In this document: piece after piece, positions 34,976 through 39,197 of the stretch
How positions within the stretch are numbered: position 1 is the stretch's first letter
How the letters are laid out: the number at the start of each line of letters is the position of its first letter
Source: Candidatus Undinarchaeales archaeon SRR5007147.bin71
GTDB taxonomy: Archaea > Undinarchaeota > Undinarchaeia > Undinarchaeales > Undinarchaeaceae
Assembly (NCBI GenBank): GCA_014189675.1
Contig: DVAE01000015.1
Coordinates: 1 to 39,197, forward strand
DNA: 39,197 nt
Reading direction: 5' to 3'
Notes under the pieces: model-generated
Database searches by the model: none
Seen by the model: the letters and a program-made list of their open reading frames with translations, nothing else
What the model was told of the DNA's origin: nothing
Translations under genes and position numbers: made by a program

Positions 34976-35581
34976 ATGGGACTATTCGATCTCCTCAGGC
35001 AAAAAAAGAAGAAATCCGTAAAGAAAGCGTCAAGTAAAGGGAAGACCCGTAAGCCGTCACGTCAAAAGCGTCTCCAGACTAAGGCGACACAAAAACCACT
35101 ACAGTCTCGCCAGCTATCGAAAAAAAGAGCAAATCTTGTCGTAATAGATCCAAGAATAGAGGCAAAAACCGAAATAGAAGATCCACTTATCTCAATTTCT
35201 CGGCAACTCACAAAAATCCAGGACGCTCTCGAAAAAAGCCACAGTACAATGCAAAGCGGTATGCAGAGTCTCAGAGACGATCATCACACAATCATAGAAC
35301 GGCAGGTTACGCCAGATAATGTAGCTCAGGCTTTCGAAAACCGCAAACACGAACTTGAACAACAAAAAGAAAATATAGAAGGTGAACTGGACATACTTGA
35401 AATTGATCAGAAAATACTTGATTCTCTCACTGAAAAAAAGCTTCGCAGCATAACGATTTCCAAAAACCTAAGCCTCTCCAGACAGTACACTGCCTCAAGA
35501 CTCTCCCACTTAATAGATTCTGGCTTTGTAAAGCGCACTAAGCGCGGCAGAAGTGTATACTACTCACTAATTACTTCGTAA
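34976..35581 (+). CDS. Basic coiled-coil winged-helix DNA-binding protein
   Basis: 201 residues. A very basic, Lys/Arg/Ser-rich N-terminus (about 8-55) comes first. A coiled-coil middle (SRQLTKIQDALEKSHSTM, KHELEQQKENIEGELDIL) follows. A C-terminal winged helix ends it, like MarR/ArsR proteins (ILDSLTEKKLRSITISKNL, SRLSHLIDSGFVKRTKRGRSVYYSL). It is likely a dimeric transcription factor or chromatin-associated protein. The target is unknown, but the tandem 12-mer and nearby GTGAG dyads are candidates. The stop is 37 bp from the convergent eL41-like gene. Confidence 0.7.
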   Translation: MGLFDLLRQKKKKSVKKASSKGKTRKPSRQKRLQTKATQKPLQSRQLSKKRANLVVIDPRIEAKTEIEDPLISISRQLTKIQDALEKSHSTMQSGMQSLRDDHHTIIERQVTPDNVAQAFENRKHELEQQKENIEGELDILEIDQKILDSLTEKKLRSITISKNLSLSRQYTASRLSHLIDSGFVKRTKRGRSVYYSLITS

Positions 35582-35618
35582 AATCTCCTAAAAATAGAGC
35601 TAAGTCTCACAAATAAAC

Positions 35619-35732
35619 TTATATTCCCATCTTACGCTTTCTGTGGGCTCTCTTCCTTCTTCTAATCTTCTTTTTGACCCACTTCCAGCGCTGCCTACCC
35701 TTTTTCTTCCATTTTCTTGGCTTGCTCTTCAT
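35619..35732 (-). CDS. eL41-like ribosomal mini-protein (missed by ORF track)
   Basis: A 37-residue, extremely basic protein translated by hand. It contains [20 protein letters not shown] and has 22 Lys/Arg residues. The Trp-Lys-Trp start and the continuous basic helix resemble eL41, the smallest ribosomal protein, a single helix at the subunit interface. An AGGAGAG ribosome site lies 5 nt before ATG and a TATA box (ATATAAGC on the minus strand, 35757-35766) 25-34 nt upstream, so it is very likely expressed. The identity is less sure than the coding status, since short basic peptides resemble each other. Confidence 0.65.
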   Translation of the reverse strand: MKSKPRKWKKKGRQRWKWVKKKIRRRKRAHRKRKMGI

Positions 35733-35737
35733 AGATG

Positions 35738-35766
35738 CTCTCCTATCCGTATACTCGCTTATATCT
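35738..35766 (-). promoter_or_regulatory. TATA box and Shine-Dalgarno of the eL41-like gene
   Basis: On the minus strand AGATATAAGC (35757-35766) and AGGAGAG (35738-35744) precede ATG 35732 at normal distances. The remaining bases up to 35858 are AT-rich with no other gene seen. Confidence 0.55.
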
Positions 35767-35858
35767 TTTTGTATTTTTTAAATCTTCCATATAATATACC
35801 TTCAAAACATACTGTTTAATCATCATTTTCCAAACAATACCTTCTCAGAACCTTAAAT

Positions 35859-36371
35859 TTATCTCTCACGTTTTTCTCCTTCAGATGCGTCGCTTGCTCT
35901 CGCTTTTGCGGTTTCCACAATGCTCTCGTACTCCTTCGCAAGATGCCCAAAGAACTTTGAAAATTGAGTACTCGGTCTTATAATATTCTGATAATGTTTT
36001 TGCGTCGACTTAGAATGATGGAAGCGCCGCCTCTCGGTTTTCACCATACCAACGCGCCTCAATCTGGGCAATATCACATTATAAAATGTCGCCTTCGAAA
36101 AATTATTATCCCTCAGAAAGGCTCCGACATCGTCCCCTTCAAGCTCCAATTTTTCAAGAAGAAGCGTCATAAATGCCTTAGAAACTTCATAATACTTCGC
36201 TTGATACTGGTCTGGAAACACAATCTGCAGTATCTGCTCCATCTCAAGCCGAACATTCTTTCCGTACTTCCACTGATCCCGGAGCTTCCTTATGTCCGAC
36301 ATCCAGAGAGCTTCCTTGCTTGGAATTCCCCTTGAAGCAGGTTGCATACCATTATGATGTTTTTCTGCCAT
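35859..36371 (-). CDS. Helix-turn-helix protein, unknown regulator
   Basis: 170 residues. A helical N-terminal part (IRKLRDQWKYGKNVRLEMEQIL) precedes a winged-helix-like centre at about 75-125 (LEGDDVGAFLRDNNFSKATFYNVILPRLRRVGMVKTERR), where SKATFYNVILPRL looks like a recognition helix. The charged C-terminus may be flexible. No named family is recognised. An AGGAGAG site lies 3 nt before ATG, and GTTAAATAG at 36391-36399 is the TATA-like element, which may also fire rightward into the candidate RNA at 36425. Confidence 0.65.
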   Translation of the reverse strand: MAEKHHNGMQPASRGIPSKEALWMSDIRKLRDQWKYGKNVRLEMEQILQIVFPDQYQAKYYEVSKAFMTLLLEKLELEGDDVGAFLRDNNFSKATFYNVILPRLRRVGMVKTERRRFHHSKSTQKHYQNIIRPSTQFSKFFGHLAKEYESIVETAKARASDASEGEKRER

Positions 36372-36424
36372 AGTCTCTCCTAATTCCTTAGACTATTTAA
36401 CTTTAACCAAATTCGGCTTTCTAA

Positions 36425-36530
36425 AAACCCAGTGGTCTATTGTAATGATGTGCTACTGGAAATCTCAGTGCTGGAGGCTGGCCCAGGCGCTTGAAGTTCC
36501 AAAAAAGCGCCTAAAACAGCGTTTTTAACA
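36425..36530 (+). ncRNA. Candidate structured small RNA
   Basis: A GC-rich patch in AT-rich spacer. It has an outer hairpin CCAGT/ACTGG (36429-36433 with 36455-36459) and an 8-bp stem AGGCGCTT/AAGCGCCT (36485-36492 with 36505-36512), ending near a T5 run and an ACA. The element at 36391-36399 could start it. A 27-codon ORF (36445-36528) also fits here, so a tiny peptide is the alternative. AATGATGT inside resembles a C box but no matching D box is convincing. Confidence 0.35.
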
Positions 36531-36587
36531 AAAATATAGCACCCCTGGACCAAATAAAACGAAAAAATCTATAATACCATAATGGTG

Positions 36588-36941
36588 TTATTCTGCTTCT
36601 CCTTCAGACTCCTCAACAACACTCTCTGCCGGAAGCATTCTCTTCGGAATTCTCCTAGTCAGCAGTATCTCAAACTCATCAGCCAGGTCCTTACCGTGAT
36701 CTGTCAGCTCAACAAACTTAGTCCTCCCCTCTTTATTGAAGGTGACTAAACCGAGCTCCTCCATCTTCATAAGAAGTTTTACAGTATGAGCATAGGTGCA
36801 GTCTATCTCTTTTGCGAGCGCAAGAGCATAGGATTTCTCACCTGAGCCAACGCTGACAAGAAGCTTTGCCGGCTTCGGCCGCAGAAAAAGGTTCTCCAGC
36901 GTCGCTTGATGCTGGTTTTCCCCGAGTGTTTCTGTTCCCAT
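36588..36941 (-). CDS. MarR-like winged-helix transcription factor
   Basis: 117 residues, one compact winged helix: PAKLLVSVGSGEKSYALALAKEIDCTYAHTVKLLMKMEELGLVTFNKEGRTKFVELTDHGKDLADEF, with the recognition helix at THTVKLL-type position and a wing RTKFVELT. The acidic tail ESVVEESEGEAE follows. AGTATAATAGG (minus strand, about 36964-36973) is the likely TATA element. TGTGAGGATTTAA at 36941-36953 overlaps the start codon and matches the half-site found by surE, suggesting self-control by a GTGAG-binding protein. Confidence 0.75.
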   Translation of the reverse strand: MGTETLGENQHQATLENLFLRPKPAKLLVSVGSGEKSYALALAKEIDCTYAHTVKLLMKMEELGLVTFNKEGRTKFVELTDHGKDLADEFEILLTRRIPKRMLPAESVVEESEGEAE

Positions 36942-37173
36942 GTGAGGATTTAAGTTTCGGTTCCTATTATACTTTATGCATTTTCAGAATATACCTTTTA
37001 AACACTATATTAAAGAAATCATAATTAAAAAATAGATTTCCAAATAAAGTCTGAGTCCGACTAAAAAATATTTAGTAAAACCGATAGCTGTAGAGCAAGT
37101 AAAAAACAGCGTGCATATGCTTCCTATATACATAGAAAAGCCAAATGTGAGACATAAGTCAAGCAGTTTATGC

Positions 37174-37214
37174 GCTGAGCCGAAGAAGTTGAGAGCTCTG
37201 AAGCCCGGCGCAGC
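37174..37214 (+). ncRNA. Strong hairpin within a possible RNA gene
   Basis: GCTGAGCC (37174-37181) pairs with GGCGCAGC (37207-37214), giving seven Watson-Crick pairs around one A-G mismatch. The inner AGAGCTCT is self-complementary. It may be part of a longer transcript running to copy 2 at 37374; the ends are not known. Confidence 0.4.
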
Positions 37215-37300
37215 TAGAGTCCAGCAAAATCAGAAGCAAAAAATGCTTTGTGAGAGAAGAATCGAAAAAATATAGCTCTCAAAGGGTCTGACAGAGGAAT

Positions 37301-37374
37301 CTCACAAAAATGTGAGACTTAAATCGACCTTTTCCAAGAAAGTCAGTTTTTCAAGCGCAGCATAGCGATTTAAA
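37301..37374 (+). repeat. Dyad/hairpin element, copy 2
   Basis: CTCACA-N4-TGTGAG (37301-37316) is followed by an 8-bp outer pairing TTAAATCG with CGATTTAA (37319-37326 with 37366-37373) that encloses CTTTT/GAAAG and a GCGCAGCATAGCG loop. The aligned copy 1 has C:G where this has T:A in the outer helix, one compensatory change. It sits 14 bp after the end of the zinc-ribbon gene. Confidence 0.6.
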
Positions 37375-37388
37375 ATATCCTAAAAACT

Positions 37389-37646
37389 CTACTCAGCTTC
37401 ATAAAGATGCCTCCAAGCCGGCATCTTCCTCAAATGTTGATTGGCCATTTCAGCAGCTTCCCTAGTTCCTATATCATCCCTGCTGACAGCAAAATCTACC
37501 ATCCCTTTCCGTATTTCCTCAAAACTATTCAAATTCCCGTCCCTATCTGTACAAAAATCGCAGTATGGATTGCCCGCAAAGCCACCACCATGATGCTTTT
37601 CGTTATGCATCGGCCTATTACAAGATTCACAGGGATTTCCTTCCAT
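37389..37646 (-). CDS. Zinc-ribbon domain protein
   Basis: About 85 residues: CESCNRPM and YCDFCTDRDGNL form a four-Cys zinc ribbon of the putative zinc-ribbon family, with His residues (HNEKHHGGG) between. A short helical part follows (FEEIRKGMVDFAVSRDDIGTREAAEMANQHLRKMP). The ORF-track start is GTG 37652; ATG 37646 lies 21-30 nt after the TATA element and is preferred. Its role is unknown; such domains often bind nucleic acid or protein. Confidence 0.78.
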   Translation of the reverse strand: MEGNPCESCNRPMHNEKHHGGGFAGNPYCDFCTDRDGNLNSFEEIRKGMVDFAVSRDDIGTREAAEMANQHLRKMPAWRHLYEAE

Positions 37647-37666
37647 GAACACCCTAACCCACTAAC

Positions 37667-37676
37667 ATTTATATCA
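37667..37676. promoter_or_regulatory. Bidirectional TATA element for the zinc-ribbon and beta-propeller genes
   Basis: ATTTATATCA lies 20-30 nt from both start codons (37646 on minus, 37696 on plus). Both mRNAs would be leaderless or nearly so. Confidence 0.55.
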
Positions 37677-37695
37677 CTTCTCCTAATACATCCTC

Positions 37696-39197
37696 ATGGT
37701 CAACAAGCTAGTCACCGGCGGAGCTGTCGTCGTACTCTTTCTTGTAATTGGCTACGTATTCTTCGGTGCTGGCGGAGGCCTTCTTGGGCAGTTCACAGGA
37801 GTTGGAGAAGCCCAGGAAGCAGTGTATGTTGTAGGTCAAAATGGTTTGATTCTAAAGTCAACAGACGGCGGAGATAGTTGGGAGGAACAAGATTCTGGGA
37901 CTACTGAACGCCTCAACACAGTTTATTTCACTTCAATTGATATTGGCTTTGCTGCAGGTCTCGGGGGAACTTTATTGAAAACAACAGATGGCGGTGATGA
38001 GTGGGAACAAACCAGCGTAAATTGTGGTTCAATTGACCCATGTTATATTAATGACATACATTTCCCAACGTCACGAGTCGGTTACGCCGCAGGATGGGAA
38101 ACTTATCTAAAAACTTCTAATGGTGGCAACAATTGGGAGTATAAAATGCGTTCATCCTATTCTGATAAACTTGCAGTATTCTTCACAGACGAAAATACAG
38201 GATACCTTGCTGGCAAAAGTCGGATGCTGGACAAAATAGAAGGAGATGTTATCGAAAATCTAATCCCTCACGGAAATCCTGATTGGAATGATGTTTATTT
38301 CACTGATGAAGATACAGGTTACATAGTTAGCAGTTATGGCTCGGTTCGTAAAACAACAGATGGTGGTGAAAGCGGTTGGCCAGAGTCTTGGCAATCTGTA
38401 CTTGATATTGATGGAAACTTTAAATCAATATATTTTACTGATGAAAATACTGGATATGTGGCTGGAGCTGAAATAGTTTGGCACGGATCTCAAGGTGGGC
38501 CTTATCACACTACTGGAACTATTCTAAAAACAACAGATGCCGGAGAAAATTGGGAAGAACTGGATTTGAGTGTGGCAGAGAGAGATGATATATCACGAGG
38601 TTATGATGTTGTACCTACTCTACGTTCAATTCATTTTGCCAATGCTAATGAAGGTTATGCTGTTGGACATTTTGGATTGATACTAAAGACTGAAGACGCT
38701 GGAGAGACTTGGGCAGTGTTAAGGACTGCAGAAGGCGATGAATGGCTGACTTCTGTTTTTTCTATAATACAAGAGGCACAAGAGCCCGAAAGTGGTGAGG
38801 TAAGAGGTGCGGCAAAGGCTTTTGTTTCGGTAACAACTCAAAGGGGAGAAGAAAGAACCTCGGACAGCTATTATGATGAAGATGGAGTAATACCAGTAAA
38901 AGAGGGCGATTTTGTAATACTTTCTCCAAATGTGGATATTGTAGGTGATACTTTACCTTCATGGATTGTTGACAGAGAGGAAGGCACTTATACTGAAACA
39001 ACAGTTGTAAAATGGTATGACGACGACAGAAGACTTCGATCTATAGGTGTGCCTGTGGCTAGTAATAGAAACGAGCCTCCTTTCTGGTGGTACGGTGCAG
39101 GTGGAGGAGATGAAGCATCTCCATACAGATTTAGAACGGCAGAGGACGGCGAATTCCCACTTGGATTCGAATACATACTTGGAGAATTTGATGATGA
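37696..39197 (+). CDS. Membrane-anchored or secreted YCF48/BNR-type beta-propeller (partial, runs off window)
   Basis: An open frame of 500 codons without a stop to the window end, absent from the ORF track because it is unfinished. The N-terminal hydrophobic segment (LVTGGAVVVLFLVIGYVFF) is a signal or anchor. Then about six blades carry the repeated LKTTDGGxxW turn and VYFTDENTGYVAG strand, as in photosystem II assembly factor-like (YCF48) and BNR propellers. From about residue 355 a different, unrecognised domain begins. It is likely outside the cell. The nearby ORFs on the other strand are shadows. Confidence 0.85.
   Translation, partial: MVNKLVTGGAVVVLFLVIGYVFFGAGGGLLGQFTGVGEAQEAVYVVGQNGLILKSTDGGDSWEEQDSGTTERLNTVYFTSIDIGFAAGLGGTLLKTTDGGDEWEQTSVNCGSIDPCYINDIHFPTSRVGYAAGWETYLKTSNGGNNWEYKMRSSYSDKLAVFFTDENTGYLAGKSRMLDKIEGDVIENLIPHGNPDWNDVYFTDEDTGYIVSSYGSVRKTTDGGESGWPESWQSVLDIDGNFKSIYFTDENTGYVAGAEIVWHGSQGGPYHTTGTILKTTDAGENWEELDLSVAERDDISRGYDVVPTLRSIHFANANEGYAVGHFGLILKTEDAGETWAVLRTAEGDEWLTSVFSIIQEAQEPESGEVRGAAKAFVSVTTQRGEERTSDSYYDEDGVIPVKEGDFVILSPNVDIVGDTLPSWIVDREEGTYTETTVVKWYDDDRRLRSIGVPVASNRNEPPFWWYGAGGGDEASPYRFRTAEDGEFPLGFEYILGEFDD

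Larger units (their letters stand above)
36942..37388. other. 447-bp noncoding region with several hairpins
   Basis: No credible ORF. It contains overlapping hairpins at 37049-37076, a strong hairpin at 37174-37214, a small one AAGCA/TGCTT at 37234-37248, a long-range match GAGAGCT with AGCTCTC (37191 with 37274), and dyad element copy 2. It carries three TGTGAG sites on the + strand after the gene boundary. The centre is more GC-rich than the surroundings, as structured RNAs often are in AT-rich genomes. Confidence 0.5.

Noticed and set aside
36440-36530. C/D box guide RNA
   Set aside because: AATGATGT resembles a C box but lacks a convincing D box or paired terminal stem at the expected places.
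34370-37374. att-site pair of an integrated element
   Set aside because: The two copies are only moderately similar, no integrase or transposase lies between them, and no tRNA gene is adjacent.
37407-37877. 156-residue + strand ORF
   Set aside because: It is antisense to the zinc-ribbon gene and out of frame with the beta-propeller; composition is atypical.
38762-39176. Two minus-strand ORFs at the window end
   Set aside because: Both are shadows of the beta-propeller frame, which stays open with clear repeats.

Overview
The window comes from an archaeon with an AT-rich genome (roughly 40% GC by eye). The lineage is euryarchaeal or DPANN-like; I cannot narrow it further. The evidence is the two-subunit D-family DNA polymerase (DP1 and DP2), an Orc1/Cdc6 initiator, a Hef helicase-nuclease, a complete A-type ATP synthase operon, an AbrB-PhoU fusion, a TraB-family membrane protein, PRC-barrel proteins, and archaeal TATA boxes about 25 nt upstream of many start codons. 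No tRNA, rRNA, CRISPR array or insertion sequence was seen.

Layout. 1-5.8 kb: small housekeeping genes (HD hydrolase, UPF0200 kinase-like protein, PRC-barrel, thioredoxin, ThpR, AbrB-PhoU, TraB, TctA-type permease). 5.8-14.0 kb: A-type ATP synthase operon atpHIKECFABD. 14.0-20.15 kb: replication operon cdc6-DP1-DP2, transcribed leftward. 20.15-20.66 kb: a strong candidate replication origin. It has an AT-rich core, four origin-recognition-box-like sites, and an abrupt strand-composition switch (G/T-rich to the left, A/C-rich to the right on the + strand). 20.66-25.4 kb: an origin-side winged-helix gene, a DEAD-box helicase, a small unknown gene and Hef. 25.4-34.3 kb: small membrane and acidic unknowns, PurB, an M50 protease, a second PRC-barrel, an acidic-tailed protein, IMP dehydrogenase, leucyl aminopeptidase and SurE.

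34.3-37.4 kb: an unusual island rich in noncoding DNA. It carries three small helix-turn-helix genes and an eL41-like ribosomal mini-gene that the ORF track misses. It also holds two copies of a roughly 74-nt dyad or hairpin element, many dispersed TGTGAG half-sites, a perfect tandem 12-mer and at least one candidate structured RNA. 37.4-39.2 kb: a zinc-ribbon gene and, divergent from it, a secreted or anchored beta-propeller gene that runs off the window and is also absent from the ORF track.

How it fits together. The initiator and the replicative polymerase sit beside the origin they would use. The origin-side winged-helix gene has a palindrome over its predicted transcription start, and that site shares a 13-bp sequence with the origin core, suggesting a possible link between its autoregulation and the origin. 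The 34-37 kb island looks like a set of regulators with candidate operators of form CTCAC-N6-GTGAG, although a structured-RNA reading is also possible. All functional statements rest on reading motifs; no database search was run.
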